Shown piece after piece: positions 9,129 to 17,038 of a stretch of DNA of 60,603 nt. A model generated the notes under the pieces. The model did no database searches. It had not been told where the DNA came from and was given only the letters and a program-made list of their open reading frames with translations. The DNA lies in the NCBI RefSeq assembly GCF_000263855.1, contig NZ_AJWX01000036.1, positions 1 through 60,603 of the forward strand, given 5' to 3'. Each line of letters begins with the position of its first letter. Positions within the stretch are counted from its first letter, which is position 1. This DNA comes from Pseudomonas sp. M47T1. Lineage in GTDB: Bacteria; Pseudomonadota; Gammaproteobacteria; Pseudomonadales; Pseudomonadaceae. A program made the translations under genes and the position numbers.

Positions 9129-10279
9129 CAGACACAGGCCTCGACCAGGTGCCGACCGATATCGTCCAGGCCGTAGACGGCGTCGGCGAGGTTGGCTTTG
9201 ACGATGGCCATGGGCATGCCATAGATCACGCAGCTGGCTTCATCCTGTGCCCACACGTGAGCGCCGCCCTGCTTGAGCAGGCGCGCACCTTCGCGGCCGT
9301 CGGCGCCCATGCCGGTCAGTACCACGGCCAGCACCTTGTCACCGTAGGACTTGGCGGCCGAACCGAAGGTGATGTCCACGCACGGCTTGTAGTTGAGGCG
9401 CTCGTCCCCGGGCAGGATTTTCACCGCGCCGCGGCCGTCCACCATCATCTGCTTGCCGCCGGGGGCCAGCAGTGCCAGGCCGGGCCGCAGCACGTCGCCG
9501 TCCTCGGCTTCCTTGACGCTGATGCGGCACAGCTTGTCCAGGCGCTCGGCAAAGGCCTTGGTAAAGGCCGCCGGCATGTGCTGGATCAGCACGATGGGCG
9601 CCGGGAAGTTGGCGGGCAACTGGGTGAGCACCCGTTGCAGGGCCACCGGGCCGCCGGTAGACGTACCAATGGCCACCAGTTTGTAGTTCTTGCGCTTGGG
9701 TGCTGGCGACGACGGCGCGCCGGCCGCCGAAGCCGGTGCATGACTGCCCATCGGTGCGCGCGCGGGTGCCGGGCGTACCGGGGCCGCATGGCTGTGGCCC
9801 AGGCTGCTGGCGGGTGCTGCGGCCGGTGCCGGGGTGGGCGCAGGCGCTGCAGCCGGGGCACTGTAGCTGCTGAAACGACGGTTGCTGCGCGAAATGGTGT
9901 GCACCTTCTCGCACAGCATCTGCTTGACCTTCTCGGGGTTGCGCGAGATGTCTTCGAAATTCTTCGGCAGGTAATCCACCGCCCCCGCGTCCAGCGCATC
10001 CAGGGTAACCCGGGCGCCTTCGTGAGTGAGCGAGGAGAACATCAATACTGGGGTGGGGCAGCGCTGCATTATGTGCCGCACAGCGGTGATGCCATCCATC
10101 ATGGGCATTTCATAGTCCATGGTGATGACGTCAGGCTTGAGCGACAGCGCCTGGTCAATCGCTTCCTTGCCATTGGTGGCGGTACCCACTACCTGGATAG
10201 CGGGGTCCGACGAAAGAATTTCCGAGACGCGGCGGCGGAAGAAACCGGAATCATCCACCACCAGGACCTTGACTGCCAT
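9128..10279 (-). CDS. cheB: Chemotaxis protein-glutamate methylesterase CheB
   Basis: A 383-aa response regulator that removes methyl groups from chemoreceptors. The receiver domain begins MAVKVLVVDDSGFFRR with phosphoacceptor Asp55. An Ala/Pro-rich linker (about 140-200) follows, then the esterase domain with the Ser of AIGTSTGGP, the His of LIQHMP and the Asp of TGMGADG. I chose 10279 rather than the longer frame because it puts the receiver motif at the very N-terminus. Confidence 0.96.
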   Translation of the reverse strand: MAVKVLVVDDSGFFRRRVSEILSSDPAIQVVGTATNGKEAIDQALSLKPDVITMDYEMPMMDGITAVRHIMQRCPTPVLMFSSLTHEGARVTLDALDAGAVDYLPKNFEDISRNPEKVKQMLCEKVHTISRSNRRFSSYSAPAAAPAPTPAPAAAPASSLGHSHAAPVRPAPARAPMGSHAPASAAGAPSSPAPKRKNYKLVAIGTSTGGPVALQRVLTQLPANFPAPIVLIQHMPAAFTKAFAERLDKLCRISVKEAEDGDVLRPGLALLAPGGKQMMVDGRGAVKILPGDERLNYKPCVDITFGSAAKSYGDKVLAVVLTGMGADGREGARLLKQGGAHVWAQDEASCVIYGMPMAIVKANLADAVYGLDDIGRHLVEACV

Positions 10280-10326
10280 AAACACTCCATTAGGGGGCGG
10301 GCGCACCTTGCGCCCTGCCCCCAGAA

Positions 10327-12552
10327 TCAAATACGCCGCGCTGCGTAGCGCTTGAGCATGCTCGGAACATCGAGAATCAAGGCAATACGACCGTCACCGG
10401 TAATGGTGGCGCCCGACATGCCCGGCGTACCCTGGAGCATCTTGCCCAGCGGCTTGATGACAACCTCTTCCTGGCCCACCAGTTGATCGACCACGAAGCC
10501 GATGCGCTGGGTGCCGACCGACAGGATCACCACATGGCCCTCGCGCTGTTCCTCATGCGCTGCCGAACTCACCAGCCAGCGCTTGAGGTAGAACAGTGGC
10601 AAGGCCTTGTCGCGCACGATCACCACTTCCTGGCCGTCGACCACGTTGGTGCGCGACAGGTCCAGGTGGAAGATCTCGTTGACGTTCACCAGCGGGAAGG
10701 CGAAGGCCTGGTTGCCCAGCATCACCATCAGCGTCGGCATGATCGCCAGGGTCAACGGCACCTTGATGACGATCTTCGAACCCTGGCCCTTGGCCGAGTA
10801 GATGTTGATCGAGCCGTTGAGCTGGGAGATCTTGGTCTTCACCACGTCCATGCCCACGCCGCGGCCGGACACGTCGGAAATCTCGGTCTTGGTGGAGAAG
10901 CCCGGGGCGAAGATCAGGTTGTAGCAGTCGGTCTCGCTCAGGCGGTCGGCGGCGTCCTTGTCCATCAGGCCCTTTTCCACGGCCTTGGCACGCAGCACGT
11001 TGGGGTCCATGCCCTTGCCGTCATCGCTGATGGACAAGAGAATGTGGTCGCCTTCCTGCTCGGCCGACAGCACCACCTTGCCGTTGCGCGACTTGCCGGT
11101 GGCTTCGCGCTCTTCCGGGGTTTCGATGCCGTGGTCGACTGCGTTGCGCACCAAGTGCACTAGCGGGTCGGCCAGGGCCTCCACCAGGTTCTTGTCCAGG
11201 TCGGTCTCTTCGCCGATCAGCTCCAGGTTGATCTCTTTCTTGAGCTGGCGTGCCAAGTCGCGGACCTGCCGAGGGAAGCGCCCGAAGACCTTCTTGATCG
11301 GCTGCATGCGGGTCTTCATGACCGCGGTCTGCAGGTCGGCGGTGACCACGTCGAGGTTGGACACGGCCTTCTGCATGGCCTCGTCGCCGCTGTTGGCACC
11401 CAGGCGCACCAGGCGGTTACGCACCAGCACCAGTTCGCCAACCATGTTCATGATTTCGTCCAGGCGCGCGGTGTCGACCCGCACGGTGGTTTCCGCTTCG
11501 CTGGCCGCATGCTTTTCCGGGGCGGGCGCAGCAGCACGAGCCGGTGCGGCAGCGGCAGGCGCGGCCTTGGCCGGTACGGGCGCGGCAGCCGGTTTGGCCA
11601 CAGGCTTGGCAACAACCGGGGCAGCCACGGTAGCAGCGGTTGCCGCCGCAGCTTCGGTGAACTTGCCTTTGCCGTGCAGCTCGTCGAGCAGCGACTCGAA
11701 CTCGTCGTCGGTGATCAGGTCTTCACCGCCGGCTTTCGGCGCCTGGGCTGCAGGCGCCTGGGGCTCGGCAGGCTTGGCATCGCCAGCCAGCGCGTCAGGG
11801 ACAAAACTGCCCTTGCCGTGCAACTGGTCCAGCAAGGCTTCGAATTCGTCGTCGGTGATTTCGTCGCTGGCAACACCGGCGGTAGCCGGCGTGCTGGCCG
11901 GTGCCACGGCGTCAGGCGCGAACTGGCCCTTGCCATGCAACTGGTCGAGCAGCGATTCGAATTCGTCGTCGGTGATTTCATCGCTGGCCGCAGCCGAGGC
12001 CTGGGCAGCGGGTGCCTGGGCGGCAGGGGCTTCGGCTTGTGCCTTGACGGCACTGAGCGAGTCCAGCAGCTGTTCGAACTCACTGTCGGTGATGTCACCC
12101 GAGTCAGCCACTTCCTCAACCGGAGCGGGCGCTTCGACCGCCGCCGGGGCTTCTTCGGGCCCAGCCGGTTCTGCCAGGCGCGACAGCGCTGCAAGCAGTT
12201 CAGGCGTGGCCGGGGTGATGTCGGTACGCTCACGGACCTCGGTGAACATGCCGTTCACCGCGTCCAGCGCTTCGAGCACCACGTCCATCAGTTCCGAGTC
12301 AACGCGACGCTCACCCTTGCGCAGGATGTCGAACACGTTCTCGGCGATGTGACAGCACTCCACCAGCTCGTTGAGCTGGAGGAAGCCGGCGCCCCCTTTT
12401 ACAGTGTGAAATCCGCGAAAAATTGCATTGAGCAAATCACCGTCATCGGGCCGGCTTTCCAGCTCGACCAATTGTTCGGAGAGTTGCTCAAGAATTTCAC
12501 CGGCTTCTACCAGGAAATCCTGGAGGATTTCTTCGTCGGCGCCGAAGCTCAT
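10327..12552 (-). CDS. cheA: Chemotaxis histidine kinase CheA with a repeat-bearing linker
   Basis: A 741-aa kinase of the flagellar chemotaxis array. The P1/Hpt domain has the phospho-accepting His49 (FRGFHTVKGGAGF). The dimerisation domain starts about residue 355, the ATPase domain covers about 420-590 and the CheW-like P5 domain ends the protein. The linker from about 130 to 350 is Ala/Pro-rich, lacks a recognisable globular P2, and holds four copies of a short motif (residues 156-166, 195-205, 234-244 and 282-292; core DDEFESLLDQL), three of them followed by HGKG. The gene lies between cheZ and cheB. Confidence 0.96.
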   Translation of the reverse strand: MSFGADEEILQDFLVEAGEILEQLSEQLVELESRPDDGDLLNAIFRGFHTVKGGAGFLQLNELVECCHIAENVFDILRKGERRVDSELMDVVLEALDAVNGMFTEVRERTDITPATPELLAALSRLAEPAGPEEAPAAVEAPAPVEEVADSGDITDSEFEQLLDSLSAVKAQAEAPAAQAPAAQASAAASDEITDDEFESLLDQLHGKGQFAPDAVAPASTPATAGVASDEITDDEFEALLDQLHGKGSFVPDALAGDAKPAEPQAPAAQAPKAGGEDLITDDEFESLLDELHGKGKFTEAAAATAATVAAPVVAKPVAKPAAAPVPAKAAPAAAAPARAAAPAPEKHAASEAETTVRVDTARLDEIMNMVGELVLVRNRLVRLGANSGDEAMQKAVSNLDVVTADLQTAVMKTRMQPIKKVFGRFPRQVRDLARQLKKEINLELIGEETDLDKNLVEALADPLVHLVRNAVDHGIETPEEREATGKSRNGKVVLSAEQEGDHILLSISDDGKGMDPNVLRAKAVEKGLMDKDAADRLSETDCYNLIFAPGFSTKTEISDVSGRGVGMDVVKTKISQLNGSINIYSAKGQGSKIVIKVPLTLAIMPTLMVMLGNQAFAFPLVNVNEIFHLDLSRTNVVDGQEVVIVRDKALPLFYLKRWLVSSAAHEEQREGHVVILSVGTQRIGFVVDQLVGQEEVVIKPLGKMLQGTPGMSGATITGDGRIALILDVPSMLKRYAARRI

Positions 12553-12564
12553 TTAACGTGCCCC

Positions 12565-13353
12565 TTAAAAACCAAGACTGGATAGCAGATCGTCGACATC
12601 GTCCTGACCGGACACAACGTCTTCACGCTTATCGGCATGAATCTGCGGACCTTCACCCCGAGTTGGATGTTTTTCTTGATCTTTTTCCGCACGAAGCTCT
12701 TCGCGGTCGTGTTCGATGCCCGCGAAGCGGTCTACCTGGCTGGCCATGAGCACCAGTTTGAGCAGGTTGCTTTCAACTTCGGTGACCAGTTGGGTCACAC
12801 GCTTGATCACCTGACCGGTGAGGTCCTGGTAATCCTGCGCCAGCAGAATGTCGTTCAGCGCACCGGACACTTTGCGGGTGCCCTGCTCGCTTTGCGTCAA
12901 AAAGCCGTCGACGCGGCGTGCCAGCTCGCGGAATTCCGCGGCGCCGACTTCCTTGCGCATGAAGCGCTGCCAGTCAGCGCTGAGGGCTTTCGCCTCGGTG
13001 CTGAGCTCGTTGAGTACCGGCGTGCTTTGCTCCACCAGGTCCATGGTGCGGTTGGCTGCACCCTCGGTAAGCCTGACCACGTAGGACAGGCGCTCGGTGG
13101 CATCGGTGATCTGAGACACTTCCTCGGCTTGCGGCATGTGCGGGTCAATCTGGAAACTGACGATCGCACTGTGCAATTCGCGGGTGAGCTTGCCGACTTC
13201 CTGGTACAGGCCACGATCACGGGTCTGGTTCAGCTCATGGATCAGTTGCACGGCGTCGCCGAACTTGCCTCTTTCAAGGCTTTCGACCAACTCCCGGGCA
13301 TGTTTCTTCAGCGTCGACTCAAAGTCGCCCAAAGATGAGTTTGTAGGCTCCAT
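12565..13353 (-). CDS. cheZ: CheY-P phosphatase CheZ
   Basis: A 262-aa, mostly helical protein that dephosphorylates CheY-P. The catalytic region with the conserved Gln lies in DILLAQDYQDLTGQVIKR. The C-terminus ends DDVDDLLSSLGF, the classical CheY-binding peptide. It follows cheY by 19 nt and precedes cheA by 12 nt. Confidence 0.95.
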   Translation of the reverse strand: MEPTNSSLGDFESTLKKHARELVESLERGKFGDAVQLIHELNQTRDRGLYQEVGKLTRELHSAIVSFQIDPHMPQAEEVSQITDATERLSYVVRLTEGAANRTMDLVEQSTPVLNELSTEAKALSADWQRFMRKEVGAAEFRELARRVDGFLTQSEQGTRKVSGALNDILLAQDYQDLTGQVIKRVTQLVTEVESNLLKLVLMASQVDRFAGIEHDREELRAEKDQEKHPTRGEGPQIHADKREDVVSGQDDVDDLLSSLGF

Positions 13354-13372
13354 AGCACCCCCGTGGCGGACA

Positions 13373-13747
13373 TCAGCTATTGACGCGCTCGAAAATCTTT
13401 TCGATTTTCTCTTTCAGCACTTGTGCCGTGAATGGCTTGACCACGTAGCCGTTGACGCCGGCCTGGGCCGCTTCGATGATTTGCTCGCGCTTGGCTTCGG
13501 CGGTCACCATCAGCACCGGCAGGTGCTTGAGGCGTTCGTCGGCACGCACCTGGCGCAGCAGGTCGATGCCGGACATGCCTGGCATGTTCCAGTCGGTCAC
13601 CAGGAAGTCGAAGCTGCCGCTGTGCAGCATCGGCAACGCGGTGGTGCCGTCATCGGCTTCCTGGGTGTTGGTAAACCCCAGGTCGCGCAACAGGTTCTTG
13701 ATGATCCGCCGCATCGTCGAAAAGTCGTCAACGATGAGGATTTTCAT
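13373..13747 (-). CDS. cheY: Chemotaxis response regulator CheY
   Basis: A 124-aa single receiver domain that, when phosphorylated, binds the FliM switch. The acid pocket is Asp7/Asp8, the phosphoacceptor is Asp52 (LVTDWNMPGMSG) and the conserved Lys is in GYVVKPF. I use ATG 13747, which matches known Pseudomonas CheY proteins. An in-frame TTG at 13759 sits at better spacing from a GGAGG sequence and would add four residues (MDKN). Confidence 0.95.
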   Translation of the reverse strand: MKILIVDDFSTMRRIIKNLLRDLGFTNTQEADDGTTALPMLHSGSFDFLVTDWNMPGMSGIDLLRQVRADERLKHLPVLMVTAEAKREQIIEAAQAGVNGYVVKPFTAQVLKEKIEKIFERVNS

Positions 13748-13902
13748 GTTCTTGTCCAATTAGACCTCCAAGCAGTCTTAAACGCATCCGGTCCCCGGAC
13801 ACGCATTCAATCAAATCTGGCTAGTGCACTACATGACGTGCGGCAAGGAAAATACCCATGCCGCATCCCCAAATCCAGCCCGGCATCACCGTTATCTGCT
13901 TT

Positions 13903-13974
13903 CGTGGGAGCGGGCCCTGCCCGCGAAACGTCCACCGCGGTGTCTGCTTCGCGGGCAGAGCCCGCTCCCACAAA
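13903..13974. repeat. Inverted pair of REP-type palindromes upstream of cheY
   Basis: CGTGGGAGCGGGCCCTGCCC and GGGCAGAGCCCGCTCCCAC face each other around a 25-nt centre, in the 264-nt gap between fliA and cheY. I saw no convincing sigma-28 or sigma-54 promoter in the rest of that gap. Confidence 0.85.
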
Positions 13975-14011
13975 AGGTAATGGCAGTGATACCCGAACCT
14001 TGAAAACCCTT

Positions 14012-14758
14012 TTATGCGCGTGCGCGCCACTCACCCAGCCGGCTGCGCAGACGTGCCGCGCACTGGCTGTGCAACTGACTGACCCGCGACTCGCTGACCC
14101 CCAGCACTTCGCCGATCTCCTTGAGGTTCAGCTCCTCGTCGTAATAGAGGGCCAGCACCAGGCGCTCACGCTCCGGCAGGTTGGCAATGGCATCGGCCAG
14201 GGCCTTCTGGAAGCGCTCGTCCTCCAGGTCGCGCGAGGGCTCCAGGCCCGCGCTGGCGCCATCCTCGTGAAGACCTTCGTGCTCGCCGTCCTGCAACAGG
14301 TCGTCGAAGCTGAACAGGCGACTGCCCAGGGTATCGTTCAAAATCGCGTAGTAATCGTCCAGACTCAACTGGAGTTCGGCCGCAACCTCATGATCTTTAG
14401 CGTCACGACCGGTTTTCGCTTCAATTGCGCGAATGGCGTCACTGACCATGCGGGTATTGCGGTGCACCGAACGGGGTGCCCAGTCGCCCTTGCGGACCTC
14501 GTCGAGCATGGCACCGCGGATGCGGATACCGGCGTAAGTCTCGAAGCTGGCGCCCTTGGTTGAGTCGTATTTGGTCGACACTTCCAGCAGGCCGATCATG
14601 CCGGCCTGGATCAGGTCTTCCACCTGCACGCTGGCCGGCAGGCGCGCCAGCAAGTGGTAGGCGATACGTTTGACCAGCGGCGCATAGCGCTCGATCAGCT
14701 CGTACTGCTGGGACTCGCGGGAGGCCTTGCTGTACATCCGATAGCCGCTGGCGCTCAT
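14012..14758 (-). CDS. fliA: RNA polymerase sigma-28 factor FliA
   Basis: A 248-aa sigma-70-family factor for late flagellar genes such as fliC. Region 2 starts with ERYAPLVKRIAYHL and contains EDLIQAGMIGLLE; region 4 ends with LKEIGEVLGVSESRVSQLHSQ. The start at 14758 overlaps the fleN stop by 4 bp (ATGA), whereas the longer open frame would run back through fleN. Two FliA-like promoters in this window (43523-43551 and 46555-46581) are probable targets. Confidence 0.96.
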   Translation of the reverse strand: MSASGYRMYSKASRESQQYELIERYAPLVKRIAYHLLARLPASVQVEDLIQAGMIGLLEVSTKYDSTKGASFETYAGIRIRGAMLDEVRKGDWAPRSVHRNTRMVSDAIRAIEAKTGRDAKDHEVAAELQLSLDDYYAILNDTLGSRLFSFDDLLQDGEHEGLHEDGASAGLEPSRDLEDERFQKALADAIANLPERERLVLALYYDEELNLKEIGEVLGVSESRVSQLHSQCAARLRSRLGEWRARA

Positions 14759-15588
14759 GATACGGGACCTGCACTGGTCTGCTGCACCAGGCGTTCGACG
14801 AAGAACTCCAGGTGCCCGCGTGGGTTGGCTGGCAACGGCCAGGTATCGACCTTCTGCGCAATGGCCTTGAACGCCAGCGCGCATTTGGAACGCGGGAACG
14901 CCTCGTACACCGCGCGCTGCTTCTGCACGGCCTTGCGCACGCATTCGTCATACGGCACGGCGCCCACGTATTGCAGGGCCACGTCGAGGAAACGGTCGGT
15001 CACCTTGGTCAGCTTGGCGAACAGGTTGCGCCCTTCCTGCGGGCTCTGGGCCATGTTGGCCAGCACGCGGAAGCGGTTCATGCCGTAGTCGCGGTTCAGC
15101 AACTTGATCAGGGCGTAGGCGTCGGTGATGGAGGTGGGCTCGTCGCACACCACCAGCAGGACTTCCTGGGCGGCGCGCACGAAGCTGACCACCGAATCAC
15201 CGATACCTGCGGCCGTGTCGATCACCAGCACGTCGAGGTTGTCGCCAATGTCGCTGAAGGCCTGTATCAGGCCGGCGTGTTGAGCTGGCGTGAGGTGCAC
15301 CATGCTCTGGGTACCGGAGGCGGCCGGCACGATGCGGATGCCACCGGGGCCCTGGAGCAATACGTCGCGCAGCTCACAGCGCCCCTCGATGACATCAGCC
15401 AGGGTTCGTTTGGGTGTCAGGCCCAGCAGGACGTCGACGTTCGCCAGCCCCAGATCGGCGTCCAGCAGCATGACACGACGGCCAAGCTCAGCCAGAGCCA
15501 GAGACAAGTTCACTGACACGTTAGTCTTGCCGACGCCACCTTTGCCGCCGGTCACCGCGATCACCTGTACGGGATGCATGCTGCCCAT
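14755..15588 (-). CDS. fleN: Flagellar number regulator FleN (FlhG), MinD-like ATPase
   Basis: A 277-aa ParA/MinD-type ATPase with deviant Walker A GGKGGVGKTN at about residues 14-23 and LLDADLGLANVD after it. In Pseudomonas it limits flagellar number by inhibiting FleQ, and acts against FlhF at the pole. It lies between flhF and fliA, the usual order, and overlaps fliA by 4 bp. Confidence 0.95.
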   Translation of the reverse strand: MGSMHPVQVIAVTGGKGGVGKTNVSVNLSLALAELGRRVMLLDADLGLANVDVLLGLTPKRTLADVIEGRCELRDVLLQGPGGIRIVPAASGTQSMVHLTPAQHAGLIQAFSDIGDNLDVLVIDTAAGIGDSVVSFVRAAQEVLLVVCDEPTSITDAYALIKLLNRDYGMNRFRVLANMAQSPQEGRNLFAKLTKVTDRFLDVALQYVGAVPYDECVRKAVQKQRAVYEAFPRSKCALAFKAIAQKVDTWPLPANPRGHLEFFVERLVQQTSAGPVS

Positions 15589-15710
15589 GTTCGTTCTTTA
15601 CCTTGTCTTACTTGACCGAGGCCACATGACTGGCTGCGCTTTCAACAACATGAAAAATGCCCGGCAGACCAACGATGTAGATAAATTGCAACGACTTCAA
15701 AACATTCACC

Positions 15711-17027
15711 TCAGCCAACACGTTTGCTCGGGCTGTGGTAGAGATCAGCGAACATATCGGCCATGGCCTCTTCGCTGGGCTCATCCTGCATTTGCACGTT
15801 CACCGCGCGGCTCACCAACTGGTGCCGTCGTGGCAGGTGCAGATCGTCCGGAATGCGTGGCCCGTCGGTGAGATAAGCCACTGGTAGTTCATGACCAATC
15901 GCCAGGCTCAGCACTTCGCCGAGGCTTGCCGATTCGTCCAATTTCGTCAGGATACAACCTGCCAGCCCACAGCGCTTGTAACTATGGTAAGCGGCAGACA
16001 ACACTTGTTTCTGGCTGGTAGTGGCCAGCACCAGGTAATTGCGCGACTTGATGCCACGACCGCCCAGGCTTTCCAGTTGCAGGCGCAGGGCCGGATCGCT
16101 GGCTTGGAGGCCGGCGGTATCGATCAGCACCACGCGCTTGCGCAACAGCGGCTCCAGCGCCTGGGCCAGGGACTGGCCCGGGTCGACGTGGGTTACCGGC
16201 ACGTTGAGGATGCGCCCCAGGGTCTTGAGTTGCTCCTGGGCACCAATGCGAAAGCTGTCCATGCTCACCAGCGCGATGTTCTGCGCGCCGTACTTGAGCA
16301 CGTAACGGGCGGCCAGCTTGGCCAGGGTGGTGGTCTTGCCCATGCCGGCTGGGCCGACCATGGCGATCACACCGCCCTCCTCCAGTGGCTCCACTTGCGG
16401 CGTGACGATCATGCGCGCCAGGTGCGCCAGCAGCATGCGCCAGGCCTGGCGTGGTTCATTGATCTCGCCCACCATGTCCAGCAGCTCGCGCGACAGCGGG
16501 CCCGACAGGCCGATGCGTTGCAGGCGGCGCCAGAGGTTGGCCTGGGCCGGCTTGCTGCCCTGCAGTTGGGTCCAGGCCAGCGAGCCGAGCTGGACTTCCA
16601 GCAGCTCGCGCAGGCCGTTGAGCTCCGAACGCATGGACTCGAACAGGCGCTGGTCTACCGGCGCGGCGGCAGGCGGGGCCTGCGGGCGTGGCGGTTCCTG
16701 AAGCGTGGGCTCCACCAGCGGCTCGGCCGCGGTCAGCGGCAGGCCGGCAAACAGTTGCCGATTGGTGACCGCGTCGCTTTCGCCACGGGTGGTCAGTTCG
16801 GCCTGGGCGTTGACGATGCGCGACTGTGTCTTGCGCAGCTCATCTTCAAGCTCCATGTTCGGCACGCGCGGTGCCAGCGCCGACAACTTGTAGTCCAGCG
16901 CGGCAGTGAGCTCGACACCGCCGGCAATCCGACGGTTGCCGATGATCGCGGCATCGGCGCCCAGCTCGTCACGGACCAATTTCATGGCCTGACGCATATC
17001 GGCGGCGAAAAAACGCTTAACTTGCAT
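15711..17027 (-). CDS. flhF: Flagellar biosynthesis GTPase FlhF
   Basis: A 438-aa SRP-family GTPase that marks the pole for flagellar assembly. It has a variable N-terminal B region with a Pro-rich stretch (about residues 103-125), an N domain, and a G domain whose P-loop GPAGMGKT is at 225-232; later motifs include DTAGLQ and TKLDES. The gene is 11 nt downstream of flhA. A 122-nt spacer separates it from fleN. Confidence 0.96.
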   Translation of the reverse strand: MQVKRFFAADMRQAMKLVRDELGADAAIIGNRRIAGGVELTAALDYKLSALAPRVPNMELEDELRKTQSRIVNAQAELTTRGESDAVTNRQLFAGLPLTAAEPLVEPTLQEPPRPQAPPAAAPVDQRLFESMRSELNGLRELLEVQLGSLAWTQLQGSKPAQANLWRRLQRIGLSGPLSRELLDMVGEINEPRQAWRMLLAHLARMIVTPQVEPLEEGGVIAMVGPAGMGKTTTLAKLAARYVLKYGAQNIALVSMDSFRIGAQEQLKTLGRILNVPVTHVDPGQSLAQALEPLLRKRVVLIDTAGLQASDPALRLQLESLGGRGIKSRNYLVLATTSQKQVLSAAYHSYKRCGLAGCILTKLDESASLGEVLSLAIGHELPVAYLTDGPRIPDDLHLPRRHQLVSRAVNVQMQDEPSEEAMADMFADLYHSPSKRVG

Positions 17028-17038
17028 AACCCACTACC

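Noticed and set aside
11509..12585. 358-aa plus-strand open frame opposite the CheA linker
   Set aside because: The Arg/Gly/Phe-rich product reflects the repeated, Ala/Pro-rich cheA sequence read in reverse; no start signal was found.
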